From Hamadaea sp013361475 (lineage in GTDB: Bacteria; Actinomycetota; Actinomycetes; Mycobacteriales; Micromonosporaceae), in contig NZ_JBFAHM010000001.1 in NCBI RefSeq assembly GCF_040654195.1, positions 62,001 through 126,000 on the forward strand: DNA of 64,000 bases, read 5' to 3'. Each line of letters opens with the position of its first letter. The first letter of the stretch is position 1. The notes beneath the pieces were generated by a model that worked only from the letters and a program-made list of their open reading frames with translations, searched no databases and was not told where the DNA came from. Positions 52,116 through 60,808 of the stretch are shown here, piece after piece. Both the position numbers and the translations under genes were made by a program.

Positions 52116-52184
52116 CGGCCGGTACTGGTCGTCGCGCAAGCCGCGTATAACTGGAGGTCCGGAGCCTCCCCAGGACCCGGTAAG

Positions 52185-52214
52185 CGAGGCCCGGCGGTTC
52201 ACCGCCGGGCCTCG
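52185..52214. terminator. Perfect hairpin in the relic region
   Basis: CGAGGCCCGGCGGT and its exact complement (52185-52198, 52201-52214) form a strong stem. It lies upstream of the LOG-family gene. The rest of 52115-52330 shows no gene. Confidence 0.6.
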
Positions 52215-52330
52215 TCCCTCCTCGGACCCCGCACTGGAACCGACGGGGCTTTCCGCCGGGACCGGGCAGGGACTCCCGCTGGGACCGGACGAACGCTTCC
52301 CGGTGGAACCGGGCGGCTAGGATTCGGCGC

Positions 52331-53500
52331 GTGTCACCGACGCCCCGGCCCGAGGTCATCACGCCGATCGACCACAGCCCCGACGAGATCGAGTCCTTCG
52401 AGGAGCTGCGGCTTCACGTCGAGCGAGGCACGCTGTCCCGGTTGACGGTGCAGGGGCTGGATCTGCACGAGATCGACTTGGCCGACGTGGAGGTCGCCGA
52501 CGCGCTGTTCGTCGGCTGCGCCCTGCGGGACGGTCAGGTCTTGGAGCTGATCCGGCGCGGGGCGCATGTCGTCCCGGTTTTCCCGGACACGCCGTTCCCG
52601 ACTCAGCCGTCGCAGTTGTACACGCCGGACGAGTTGGCCGCGGGGTTCGCCGCGGGCGGCTTCGACGCGATGTACGACACCGTCGTCTACCGGCATTATC
52701 TGGACCGGGGCGGGGCCAACCCGGATCTGCGGGAGGCGCTGGCTCAGCGGATCCACGACCACGGCATCGAGAACGCGTTGGCCGGAGTGTCCGCCGGCTG
52801 GATCGAACGGCACGGCGCGGCGAGCGTCGTCGGGATCATGGGCGGGCACGCCGAGAATCGCGGTTCGCCGGGCTACCGAGATGCGGCCGCACTGGCCTGG
52901 CGCCTGGCGCGGGCCGGCCGTTTGGTGCTCACCGGTGGCGGCCCCGGTGTCATGGAGGCCGCCAATCTGGGGGCGTACCTGGCCGGGCGGTCGCTGGACG
53001 AGCTGACGGCGGCGATCGACGATCTCGCCGCCGAACCGGACTTCCACGCCGCGCAGGACTACACGGCGGCGGCGCTGCGCGTACGGGACGTCTATGCCCC
53101 GCCGCCGTCGGCGAGCTGGGAGCAGGCCGGCGGCTTGGCCATTCCGACGTGGTTCTTCGGGCACGAGCCGGCCAACCTGTTCGCGGCCCGGATCGCCAAG
53201 CTGTTCAGCAACGCCGCTCGCGAGGAGGTCATCCTCAAGTTGTCGCGGGGCGGCATCGTGTTCGCCCCGGGCCGGGCCGGCACGGTGCAGGAGGTTTTCC
53301 AGGCGACCACGATGACGTTCTACGGGACCGTCAGCCCGTCCGGACCCTACGTGTTCCTCGGCCGTCGATTCTGGACGGAGGAGCTGCCGGTCGCCTCACT
53401 GCTCGCGCCGCTGCTGCGGAGCTCACCGCTGGGCGACCTGAGCGACCTCATCCACGTCACCGACGACGTCGACGAGGCCGCTGAGCTCTTGCTCGACTGA
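52331..53500 (+). CDS. LOG-family (Rossmann-fold nucleotide-binding) protein
   Basis: The 389-residue protein has TGGGPGVMEAANLGAY in the middle and FAPGRAGTVQEVFQATT later. The second is a variant of the PGGxGTxxE motif of LOG phosphoribohydrolases and TIGR00730 proteins, with Arg in place of the second Gly. The N-terminal 120 residues are not part of the LOG core. Nucleotide monophosphate ribohydrolase activity is a plausible inference. GTG at 52331 follows TAGGAT by 7 nt, so it is probably leaderless. Confidence 0.85.
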   Translation: MSPTPRPEVITPIDHSPDEIESFEELRLHVERGTLSRLTVQGLDLHEIDLADVEVADALFVGCALRDGQVLELIRRGAHVVPVFPDTPFPTQPSQLYTPDELAAGFAAGGFDAMYDTVVYRHYLDRGGANPDLREALAQRIHDHGIENALAGVSAGWIERHGAASVVGIMGGHAENRGSPGYRDAAALAWRLARAGRLVLTGGGPGVMEAANLGAYLAGRSLDELTAAIDDLAAEPDFHAAQDYTAAALRVRDVYAPPPSASWEQAGGLAIPTWFFGHEPANLFAARIAKLFSNAAREEVILKLSRGGIVFAPGRAGTVQEVFQATTMTFYGTVSPSGPYVFLGRRFWTEELPVASLLAPLLRSSPLGDLSDLIHVTDDVDEAAELLLD

Positions 53501-53530
53501 CGCTCGCACACGATGGGTATGCTCGCCCCC

Positions 53531-54190
53531 GTGACGACCCCCGAGCCCGCCCCGCGTTCCCGGCTGATGCTGTGGATCGGGTTGCCGCTCGTCGTGGTCC
53601 TGCTCAGCTGTCTGGGCGCGGCCGCGGGCGCGCTGCTGGCCCGGCGCGACGCGCGATCCGGCGATCCGACCGCGCTCGACGTCACGACCACGCCGTCCGG
53701 TTCCGCTTCGCCGAGCGCCCGGTCCGCGCGTTCGGTTGTGGTACGCCTGCCGAAGACCCTGCTCGGGCGAGCGAAGACGACCGACAAGACGCTGCTGGAG
53801 TCGGCGGAGAAGGCCGCCGCCACGCAGCGCGCCGCCGAGGCGGCCACCAGTCAGGTCGCGTCGACCTACTACGGGTCCTTCGCCAAGAAGAACGTCGTCT
53901 TCGTGCTCGCCGTCCAGGGCGTCGTCGTCGACCCCGACCATCTCTTCACGACGGTCACCTCGGCGTTGGAGAGCCAGCGCAAGGGTTTGACGCTCACCGA
54001 GGTCGCGCCCGGACCGCTGGGCGGGCGGGCCGCCTGTGGTGACTCGACTGTTTCGGGTGGCGCGGTCGCCTCGTGCGTCTGGGTCGACTCCGGGTCCTAC
54101 GCGTTCATCGAGTTCTTCGGGATGAAGGCGGCGGCGCTGAAGGATCAGTTCGTCAAGGCACGCGGTCAGTTGGAGACGGCGGGCTACTAG
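53531..54190 (+). CDS. Hypothetical membrane-anchored protein
   Basis: The 219-residue protein has one membrane helix (about residues 13-36), a Ser/Thr/Ala-rich linker and an external domain with two cysteines (AACGDSTV, ASCVWVD) likely to pair. I do not recognise a family. GTG at 53531 is preferred because TATGCT lies 7 nt upstream; the earlier ATG at 53513 would precede that -10. The stop interlocks with that of the convergent gene (CTAG at 54187-54190). Confidence 0.72.
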   Translation: MTTPEPAPRSRLMLWIGLPLVVVLLSCLGAAAGALLARRDARSGDPTALDVTTTPSGSASPSARSARSVVVRLPKTLLGRAKTTDKTLLESAEKAAATQRAAEAATSQVASTYYGSFAKKNVVFVLAVQGVVVDPDHLFTTVTSALESQRKGLTLTEVAPGPLGGRAACGDSTVSGGAVASCVWVDSGSYAFIEFFGMKAAALKDQFVKARGQLETAGY

Positions 54191-54705
54191 GCGATCGGGA
54201 TTCGGGTCCAGCGGCCGACCGGCAGGACCACCTCGGGTTCGCCGGAGATCCCGTTCTCGTCCATCGCGTTGAACAGCTCCAGGCGTACGCCGTCGAAGAT
54301 CAGCTCGACGGCGTGTAGCGCGGTCGGGCGCCAGTGCGCCGACATCACCCGTTCGATGAGGTTGACGGCTCGCAGTACGCGGCCGCGCGCCTCGACGACG
54401 GTGGGATGGGTGTCGCTCCACCAGTCCAGCCGCAGCCCGGGCCAGTCGACCGGAGCCTGCATGTCGATGGTGTCCCAGCTGATCGCGCACTCGTCGAACT
54501 TGCGGTGCGTGATCTCGATGTTGGCGTCGGGGAAGCCGAGGACCACCGGGCCGCTGGTGAACCAGGCGTGCGCGTCGAGGTCCCACATCAGCCAGGAGCC
54601 CACCAACGGCTGGCCGATGACCTCCTGGAAGCGTGCGCGGTGGGCGGCCGCCAGGGCCTGGGCGTCGTGATGCCAGATCGGCTCGTATCCCTCGATTCCC
54701 AGCAC
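54187..54705 (-). CDS. Hypothetical Trp-rich cytoplasmic protein
   Basis: The 172-residue protein has no signal peptide or membrane helix. It is rich in Trp (WHHD, WLMWDLDAHAWF, WDTIDM, DWPGLRLDWW) and looks like a small alpha/beta or beta-barrel domain. I cannot assign a family. GTG at 54705 has GGGAGG 7 nt upstream, which decides the start. It ends against the convergent membrane protein gene. Confidence 0.7.
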   Translation of the reverse strand: MLGIEGYEPIWHHDAQALAAAHRARFQEVIGQPLVGSWLMWDLDAHAWFTSGPVVLGFPDANIEITHRKFDECAISWDTIDMQAPVDWPGLRLDWWSDTHPTVVEARGRVLRAVNLIERVMSAHWRPTALHAVELIFDGVRLELFNAMDENGISGEPEVVLPVGRWTRIPIA

Positions 54706-54760
54706 GATCGACCCTCCCCCCAACCGACTATGGACCGGACGATCCTACCCAATCAGGCAC

Positions 54761-54798
54761 AAAAAACGGGGGCGCACACCTGTGGCGCGGCCCCCGTT
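54761..54798 (-). terminator. Rho-independent terminator of fba
   Basis: A 9-bp stem (54765-54773 with 54790-54798) with an inner GC hairpin is followed on the minus strand by TTTTTT (54766-54761). It is a textbook terminator. Confidence 0.95.
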
Positions 54799-54815
54799 AT
54801 AGAACGATCAAGCAA

Positions 54816-55841
54816 TCACTTGCCGAGCGAGGTCCCGACCGAGCGGAGCTGCTGGCAGGCCTCGACGACGCGGGCGGACAGACCGGCCTCGGCCGACTTG
54901 CCCCACGAGCGCGGGTCGTAGAGCTTCTTGTTGCCGACCTCGCCCTCGACCTTCAGCACGCCGTCGTAGTTCTTGAACATGTGGTCCACGACCGGGCGGG
55001 TGAAGGCGTACTGCGTGTCGGTGTCGATGTTCATCTTCACCACGCCGTAGTCCACCGCGTCGCTGATCTCCTGCGGCAGGGAGCCCGAACCGCCGTGGAA
55101 GACCAGGTCGAACGGCTTCTCCTTGCCGTACTTGGCGCCGACGGCGTCCTGGATCTCCTTGAGGATCTCCGGCCGCAGCTTCACGTTGCCCGGCTTGTAG
55201 ACGCCGTGCACGTTGCCGAAGGTGAGCGCCGCCATGTAGCGGCCCTTCTCGCCGATGCCCAGCGCCGCCGCGGTGGCCAGACCGTCCTCGATCGTGGTGT
55301 ACAGCTTCTCGTCGATCGCGCCGACGACACCGTCCTCCTCGCCGCCGACGACGCCGATCTCGACCTCGAGGACCACCTTCGCGGCCGCGGTCAGGGCGAG
55401 CAGCTCCTCCGCGATCTGGAGGTTCTCGGCCAGCGGCACCGCGGAGCCGTCCCACATGTGGGACTGGAACAGCGGGTTCTCGCCCTTCTGGACGCGCTCG
55501 GTGGAGATCGCCAGCAGCGGCCGGACGAACTTGTCGAGCTTGTCCTTCGGGCAGTGGTCGGTGTGCAGCGCGATGTTCACGCCGTAGTTCTTCGCGACCT
55601 CGTGGGCGAAGGCGGCGAGCGCGACGGAGCCGGTGACCATGTCCTTGACGGTCGGGCCGGACAGGTACTCACCGCCACCGGTGGAGACCTGGATGATGCC
55701 GTCGCTCTCCGCCTCGGCGAAGCCCCGAATCGCCGCGTTGAGGGTCTGGGAAGACGTCACGTTGATCGCCGGGTAGGCGAAGGCGCCGGCCTTGGCGCGA
55801 TCGAGCATCTCGGCGTAGATCTCGGGTGAGGCAATAGGCAT
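54816..55841 (-). CDS. fba: Fructose-bisphosphate aldolase, class II
   Basis: The 341-residue zinc aldolase interconverts fructose-1,6-bisphosphate with glyceraldehyde-3-phosphate and dihydroxyacetone phosphate. ALHTDHCPKDKLDKF holds the catalytic Asp and zinc His, FHGGSGS the phosphate/zinc region and VVKMNIDTDTQYAFTRP the later conserved block. ATG at 55841 has AGGAG 8 nt upstream and gives the usual N-terminus MPIASPEIYAEML; a reading from 55892 adds 17 unsupported residues. It lies 108 nt after the dedA-like gene on the same strand. Confidence 0.96.
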   Translation of the reverse strand: MPIASPEIYAEMLDRAKAGAFAYPAINVTSSQTLNAAIRGFAEAESDGIIQVSTGGGEYLSGPTVKDMVTGSVALAAFAHEVAKNYGVNIALHTDHCPKDKLDKFVRPLLAISTERVQKGENPLFQSHMWDGSAVPLAENLQIAEELLALTAAAKVVLEVEIGVVGGEEDGVVGAIDEKLYTTIEDGLATAAALGIGEKGRYMAALTFGNVHGVYKPGNVKLRPEILKEIQDAVGAKYGKEKPFDLVFHGGSGSLPQEISDAVDYGVVKMNIDTDTQYAFTRPVVDHMFKNYDGVLKVEGEVGNKKLYDPRSWGKSAEAGLSARVVEACQQLRSVGTSLGK

Positions 55842-55949
55842 CTCTGCTGCTCCTAGCCGTTGAACTGCGGGGACCGCGCTGTCCTTCGTCATCTGGAGTA
55901 TCGCGCATGCGGTGGCTCCGCACGCAGCCGGGCCTGTGAACCCGTAGGC

Positions 55950-56690
55950 TCAGGCGGCGATGCGCTCGTGCTTGCCGCGCTGCCGATTGCGCTTCTTCTC
56001 CTGGCGCGTACGCCACATCTCGATGAAGACCGGGATGAGGGAGATGAAGATGATGAGGAAGACGAAGGGCAGGATGTACTTGTCGATCTTGTCCGGCCCG
56101 CCGATGGCGTCGATGATCTCCTGGGCGAAGAAGTAGGCCGCCAGCAGGATGCCGTCGGTCCAGAGGATCGCGCCGACGCAGTTCCAGATGAAGAACTGCC
56201 GGGTCGGGACCTCGAGGACGCCGGCCACCGGGTTCATGAAGGTCCGCACGATCGGGATGAACCGGGCGAGCACGATCGCCTTGCGCGGCCCGAACTTCTG
56301 GAAGTAGTGCTCGGCCTTCTCGACGTACTCCCGCTTGAAGAGCTTCGAGTCTGGCTTGTCGAACATCTTGCGCCCGTAGCGCGCGCCGAGGAAATGCCCG
56401 AACTGGGCGCCGGCGATGGCGCAGAGCGGGGCGAAGATCAGCAGCGGGATGATCGGGATCTGCCAGCCGATGACCTCCGGCGCGGCCGACGACGCCGCGA
56501 CGCCGGTCAGGAACAGCAGCGAGTCACCCGGGAAGAAGAAGCCGACCATCAGGCCGGTCTCGGCGAAGATGATCGCCAGTACGCCGACGAGAGCCCAACT
56601 CGGCCCCATCCACTCGAGGTAGTCCATCGGATTGAGCGGGTTGAATCCCATGGACTCACCGGCCGCCAGCACGCTCTCACTCGTCTTCAC
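55950..56690 (-). CDS. DedA-family membrane protein
   Basis: The 246-residue protein has about five hydrophobic segments, ETGLMVGFFFPGDSLLFLTG early and GPRKAIVLARFIPIVRTFMNPVAG in the middle, the DedA signature with the essential Arg residues. DedA/SNARE-associated proteins act in membrane lipid-carrier recycling, including undecaprenyl phosphate in some members. The C-terminus is very basic. GTG at 56690 follows TACCCT by 8 nt; ATG at 56651 is another choice. Confidence 0.92.
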   Translation of the reverse strand: MKTSESVLAAGESMGFNPLNPMDYLEWMGPSWALVGVLAIIFAETGLMVGFFFPGDSLLFLTGVAASSAAPEVIGWQIPIIPLLIFAPLCAIAGAQFGHFLGARYGRKMFDKPDSKLFKREYVEKAEHYFQKFGPRKAIVLARFIPIVRTFMNPVAGVLEVPTRQFFIWNCVGAILWTDGILLAAYFFAQEIIDAIGGPDKIDKYILPFVFLIIFISLIPVFIEMWRTRQEKKRNRQRGKHERIAA

Positions 56691-56757
56691 GCCGACCAAG
56701 GGTACCGGGCAAGCTTTTGCGATGTGACGCACGTCTAGTGAGGCGGAGGAGGTGGAT

Positions 56758-57258
56758 GTGACCTACGAGGAGTTCGCGGCGACGCGTCTGGCATCCCTTG
56801 CCCGGTATGCCGTGATGCTGACCGGCGACGCCCACAGCGCTCAGGATCTCGTGCAAGAAACCATGGTGCGGGCTCAATTGCAGTGGCGGAAGGTCGGCCG
56901 CGCCGATTCGCCGGAGGCGTACGTCAAGCGCATGATGATCAACATCTACGTCGACTGGCGACGCGGTTCCTGGTGGCGGCGAGTGCTCCTGCGCTCGGAC
57001 GCCGGCGCCGAGGTACGCGTACCGGCGGATCTCGCCGAAGGCGCGGCGAACCGGGACCTGGTCTGGCAGGCCTTGGCCCGGTTGCCCCGGCAGCAGCGGG
57101 CCGCGCTGGTCCTGCGGTTCTACGAGGATCTGCCGGACGCCGAGATCGCCGAGGCGCTCGGGTGCACCGTCGGCACCGCACGCGGCTACATCTCGAAGGC
57201 ACTCGCCACGCTCCGCACCCGGATGACCCCGGGTCTCGTCTCAGGAGGATCACGGTGA
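56758..57258 (+). CDS. ECF sigma factor, SigE-family type
   Basis: The 166-residue sigma factor has region 2 (MLTGDAHSAQDLVQETMVRA) and region 4 (LPRQQRAALVLRFYEDLPDAEIAEALGCTVGTARGYISKAL) and no extra domain, typical of the small SigE-like actinobacterial group. GTG at 56758 has GGAGGAG 6 nt upstream, favouring it over the GTG at 56752. Its stop overlaps the next start (GTGA), where an anti-sigma factor gene is normally found; here that gene is an LCP enzyme. Confidence 0.93.
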   Translation: MTYEEFAATRLASLARYAVMLTGDAHSAQDLVQETMVRAQLQWRKVGRADSPEAYVKRMMINIYVDWRRGSWWRRVLLRSDAGAEVRVPADLAEGAANRDLVWQALARLPRQQRAALVLRFYEDLPDAEIAEALGCTVGTARGYISKALATLRTRMTPGLVSGGSR

Positions 57259-58364
57259 ACGAGGAGGACGTCCGGGCCGCGTTCGCCCGCCACGAAGCGG
57301 AGGCACCCGACGTGCAGGACTTGCGAGAGTCGATCGATCAAGAGGTACGCCGGAGGCGGCGGCGCCGCACGCGGGCGCTTACCGGCGGCCTCGCCGCCGC
57401 GGTGGCGCTGGCGATAGCGGTGCCGGTCTGGCTGGCCCAGCGAGCGGGGGTCACCCCGGCGGACGTGGCGAACGTCGCCGCGTCCGCAACCGGCCCCACC
57501 GCCCAGAGAGATCTGAATCTGCTCATCCTCGGTTCCGACAAGCGCGCGAGCTGGGGGGAGAACGAATCCCGGAGCGACACGATCCTGATCGTGCACATTC
57601 CGGCCGACCGGAAGAAGATCTACACGATCTCGATCGACCGAAACGTGATCGTGGACATCCCGGCGTTTTCCGCCAGCGGCTACCTCGGGGGGCGGGACAA
57701 GGTGAACTCCGCGTTCTACTTCGGTTCGCAGCACGGCGCCGGCTGGCAAGGTGGACTTCACCTCAGCGAGCAAACCTTGCGGCAGCTCAGCGGGGCGGTG
57801 TTCGACGGCGGCGCGGTCCTGGAGTACAGCTCGGTCCGGCAGATCGTCGACGCGCTCGGCGGCGTACAGGTCTGCCTGCCGGCCGCGATCACGCTCCGGC
57901 TGACCCAGCAGAAGCAGCCGGGCGACAAGGTCCTGCCGGCCGGCTGTCACACGGTGACGGGCAGCGACGCGCTCTTGTTGATGCGCACGCGGTACGGGCT
58001 GCCCAACGGCTCCTACGAACGGGACCGCAATCAGCAGCGCGTGCTCGTCGGTGTCGCGGCGAAGCTCGCCCAGCTGAACGTGCTCACCGACGCCGGTCGG
58101 CTCGCGAGTCTGCTCAAGGTCCAGGGCCTGCGGCTCGACCTCGGCGAGACCAGCCCGGTCGCGCTGGCGGCCCAGCTGAGCGGCCTGACCGCGGCCGACA
58201 TCGTGCCGATGTCCTTGTCGAACACCTACGTCCGGTACGACGGCCCGGGCACCCAAAGCGGTGAGGGCCTCAGCGCCGAGGGCAAGGCACTGCTCGCGGC
58301 GCTCGGCAGCGGCACGCTGCCCGCTTTCGCCACCACCCACCCACAGCTCGTCCTCACTCGCTAG
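57255..58364 (+). CDS. LCP transferase with anti-sigma-like N-terminus, coupled to the ECF sigma factor
   Basis: The 369-residue protein starts with about 35 acidic then Arg-rich residues (NEEDVRAAFARHEAEAPDV, then RRRRRRR), the pattern of cytoplasmic regions of SigE-group anti-sigma partners. Then come one membrane helix (about residues 42-60) and an external LCP domain: RSDTILIVHIPADR, RDKVNSAFYFGSQH, RTRYGLPNGSYERDRNQQ. The usual PRD motif reads DRN here. GTG at 57255 has AGGAGG 6 nt upstream. A sigma regulator fused to a wall-polymer enzyme is the simplest reading. Confidence 0.88.
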   Translation: MNEEDVRAAFARHEAEAPDVQDLRESIDQEVRRRRRRRTRALTGGLAAAVALAIAVPVWLAQRAGVTPADVANVAASATGPTAQRDLNLLILGSDKRASWGENESRSDTILIVHIPADRKKIYTISIDRNVIVDIPAFSASGYLGGRDKVNSAFYFGSQHGAGWQGGLHLSEQTLRQLSGAVFDGGAVLEYSSVRQIVDALGGVQVCLPAAITLRLTQQKQPGDKVLPAGCHTVTGSDALLLMRTRYGLPNGSYERDRNQQRVLVGVAAKLAQLNVLTDAGRLASLLKVQGLRLDLGETSPVALAAQLSGLTAADIVPMSLSNTYVRYDGPGTQSGEGLSAEGKALLAALGSGTLPAFATTHPQLVLTR

Positions 58365-58388
58365 CCCTCGCCCACCTCGCCCGCCCGC

Positions 58389-58467
58389 GCGTGATCATTG
58401 CGCCGGCCATGTCGTTTCACTCGGCGAAATGTCCGCCGAAACAGCATGGCCGGCGCGATGATCACGC
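58389..58467. repeat. Palindromic repeat family 3, copy 2 (convergent intergenic)
   Basis: 23-nt arms (58389-58411 and 58445-58467) share TGATCATTGCGCC and GGCCATG with the copy at 30931. The single mismatch becomes G-U in plus-strand RNA. An inner 6-bp stem (58421-58426 with 58434-58439) extends the hairpin. It separates the convergent ends of the LCP and VWA genes. Confidence 0.9.
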
Positions 58468-58476
58468 TTGAGCGGG

Positions 58477-60147
58477 TCAGGCCAGCAGCGCCTTCAGGAA
58501 GATCTGATCCAGCTGCCGCGCGTCGGTCAGGGGGAAGGCGCCGCCGCCGGTGATCTCCGCGATCTGCGTCAGTTCCGTCAGGTCCGCGGACCCGATGCCC
58601 AGCAGGATCACGCGGATCGGCCGCGCCACGTCCGCGAGCGCCTCCAGCTCCAGCTTCACCTTGGCCAGCGTCAGGCCGCCGGCCAGGTTGCTCCGGCCGT
58701 CGGTGAAGACCACGATCGTGTTCGAACGCTCCGGGTCATACGAGGCCTTCAACGACTTGTACGCGGAGAGCAGCGCTTCGAACAGCGGACACTCGTCGGT
58801 GCCGGCCAAGTGCGCCGACTGCATGGTCTGGTCGAGTTTCTGGCGCTGAGTCTTGTCCAGCGTGCCCATCTGGACGAGGGGCTGCGTACCCCGTCCCGCG
58901 AAGCCCCACAGCGCGAGCTGGCTGTCCGAAGTGAACAAGGTCAGCCCGTGGGTCGCCGACTCCTGCATCAGCTTCAGCCGGGTCTTGCCGGAGGCGTTCA
59001 GCGGCAGGCTCATAGACGAGGTCACGTCGGCCAGGGTGATGACCTTCGACGGCGTCTTGGCCGCCACCCAGATGCTGAGCGTCGTGCGTACGGAAGTCAT
59101 GTCGGTCACCGGCTGCACGTGCGCCGGCGACGCGGTCACCCCGTGGCCGACGGTGAACCCCGGACCGGCCGCGCCCGACGGCGTACGCAGGCCGTGGCGG
59201 CCCAGCACGTCGGCGTACGCCTCACCGGTCAGCGCCGACCGGAACGCCTCGGCCGCCGTACGCACCTTCGGCGTCTTCTGGGCGAGGACGGCGTACGGGA
59301 AGTCCAATGTGGGTTCGACGGCCAGGGGGACGGCGGCCACCTTCACCGCCGGATTGCCCGCGTTGTACTGGATCACCGCCTGCTCGCTCAGCGGCGCCGC
59401 GCCGAGGCCGGTGGCGAATCCGGTGAACAGGTCCTTCGCGTCCGCGTACGCCTTGTCGGTGTTGACCCGGAGCCGGAACGCGCCGACGAGTCTGGGCAGA
59501 TCCGAGTCCTCGGTGACGACGACGTCCTTGAGCAGCATCGCGCCAACGAGGCTCGCGGTGTCGCGGCGGGGATCGGTCATGCCGAGCTTCACCTTGCCGT
59601 CGGCCAGGATCGCGCCCATCGCCTTGGCGTCCAGTGCCCCGGTGCCGAGTTGCCGCGCCAACACCTCCGGCATCCCGACGACGACCGGGCTGATGGCCAC
59701 CGACGGCGTCACCAGATCGAAGGCGTCCCGGTCGACCGCGCGTACGCGCCCGAGCCAGGCCGAGGAGTCGGGGATCCACACCGCCGGCAGGTCGGCCTCG
59801 GTGGGCGTGGGGACCGGGCTGCGCCCGATGTCCACCGTGCCACCGGAGTAGGTGCCGAGACCGTTGGCCATCTCGGCGGACGAGCGGGGCTGCACCTCGA
59901 CCTTGACGCACGAGGCGGCGTCCTTGGCCGCCGTCTGCTGCCAGGAGTTGGCGATCTCGATGAGCGCCGGGGCGATCGCCGGATCCGCCGCGACGACCAG
60001 CCGCGTACCGGTGCTGGTGCCGCACCCGTCCGCGTCCGCCGTCACTGTCTTCACGGTTATTCCCAGGCCCAGCAGGAGCACGGTGGCTCCGGCTACCGCC
60101 AGGGTGAGCTGTCCCGGTCCACGCCGGGGGCGATGCCGCCCTGCCAT
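58477..60147 (-). CDS. Substrate-binding and von Willebrand A domain membrane protein
   Basis: The 556-residue protein has an N-terminal membrane helix, a periplasmic-binding-like region (about residues 48-325: RLVVAADPAIAPALIEIANSW, VDIGRSPVPTP) and a C-terminal VWA domain (about 355-550). The metal site is altered: LADVTSSMS keeps Asp and Ser in a DxTSS form, with LAGTDE and VVFTDGRSN as the other elements. Such fusions are common in actinobacteria and of unknown role, perhaps adhesion or signalling. Confidence 0.85.
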   Translation of the reverse strand: MAGRHRPRRGPGQLTLAVAGATVLLLGLGITVKTVTADADGCGTSTGTRLVVAADPAIAPALIEIANSWQQTAAKDAASCVKVEVQPRSSAEMANGLGTYSGGTVDIGRSPVPTPTEADLPAVWIPDSSAWLGRVRAVDRDAFDLVTPSVAISPVVVGMPEVLARQLGTGALDAKAMGAILADGKVKLGMTDPRRDTASLVGAMLLKDVVVTEDSDLPRLVGAFRLRVNTDKAYADAKDLFTGFATGLGAAPLSEQAVIQYNAGNPAVKVAAVPLAVEPTLDFPYAVLAQKTPKVRTAAEAFRSALTGEAYADVLGRHGLRTPSGAAGPGFTVGHGVTASPAHVQPVTDMTSVRTTLSIWVAAKTPSKVITLADVTSSMSLPLNASGKTRLKLMQESATHGLTLFTSDSQLALWGFAGRGTQPLVQMGTLDKTQRQKLDQTMQSAHLAGTDECPLFEALLSAYKSLKASYDPERSNTIVVFTDGRSNLAGGLTLAKVKLELEALADVARPIRVILLGIGSADLTELTQIAEITGGGAFPLTDARQLDQIFLKALLA

Positions 60148-60290
60148 GTCTCACCTCGTCGCGCGGCCCGGACCGGCTCCAACGGTGCCGGTGGGGAGAC
60201 CGGTCGCGCTCGAAGCCCACAGCTTAGAGGCGAATGAATTTCGCGCAACACCCGGATCTCGGCCGGGTGAAGAACGCATTGGAATACGAC

Positions 60291-60323
60291 GAAGGGAGCG
60301 CCTCGCTCGCAGGCGCTCCCTTC
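60291..60323. terminator. Hairpin between the VWA and ArsR genes
   Basis: A perfect 13-bp stem (60291-60303 with 60311-60323, 7-nt loop) follows the ArsR stop by 49 nt on the minus strand. A smaller 7-bp hairpin lies at 60249-60269. No T-run is seen. The rest of the 225-bp gap shows no gene. Confidence 0.65.
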
Positions 60324-60372
60324 GGTGATGCCGTAGTTCGTCGGAATCGTTTGCGCGATTCGCCGACGAAGT

Positions 60373-60741
60373 TCAGCGGGCCTTCTTCGTGGCGCGCTTC
60401 CGAGGCGGCGTCAGCAGCTCGGCCACGGTGGCGATCGCCGACGGAACCAGGCTGTAGTAAGCCCAGACACCGCGCTTGTCCCGGTTGAGCAGACCGGCCT
60501 CGGTCAGGATGCGCAGGTGGTGGCTCACAGTGGGCTGGGACAGACCGAGCGGAGCGGTCAGGTCGCAGACGCAGGCCTCACCCTCCGGCGCGGACTGGAT
60601 GAGGCTCAGCAGGCGCAGGCGGGCCGGGTCGGCCAGAGCCTTGAGGACCCCGGCGAGGCGCTCCGCGTCCGCCTTCTCGATGGGCTCACCGGCGAGCGGC
60701 GAGACGGGGGGCAATGGGTTATCCACCAGGGCAGTTCCCAC
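60373..60741 (-). CDS. ArsR-family (metal-sensing type) repressor
   Basis: The 122-residue winged-helix protein has LKALADPARLRLLSLI, then ACVCDLTAPLGLSQPTVSHH. The CVCDL pair in the helix before the recognition helix is the classic alpha-3 thiol metal/arsenite site. Recognition and wing continue to AYYSLVPS; the tail is Lys/Arg-rich. No metal transporter or arsenate gene is adjacent. A dyad at 60757-60775, directly upstream, is a likely autoregulatory operator. Confidence 0.92.
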   Translation of the reverse strand: MGTALVDNPLPPVSPLAGEPIEKADAERLAGVLKALADPARLRLLSLIQSAPEGEACVCDLTAPLGLSQPTVSHHLRILTEAGLLNRDKRGVWAYYSLVPSAIATVAELLTPPRKRATKKAR

Positions 60742-60756
60742 TTACTCCATCCTTCC

Positions 60757-60775
60757 AAGTGAACAATTGACTTGT
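60757..60775. promoter_or_regulatory. Candidate ArsR operator
   Basis: CAAGTGAACAATTGACTTG pairs at seven of nine positions around its centre and lies 16 nt upstream of the ArsR start in an AT-rich gap of 67 nt, as expected for an ArsR/SmtB site. Confidence 0.55.
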
Positions 60776-60808
60776 CTGCATATTAGCAGGTCCAAGTCTA
60801 AAGATGTG

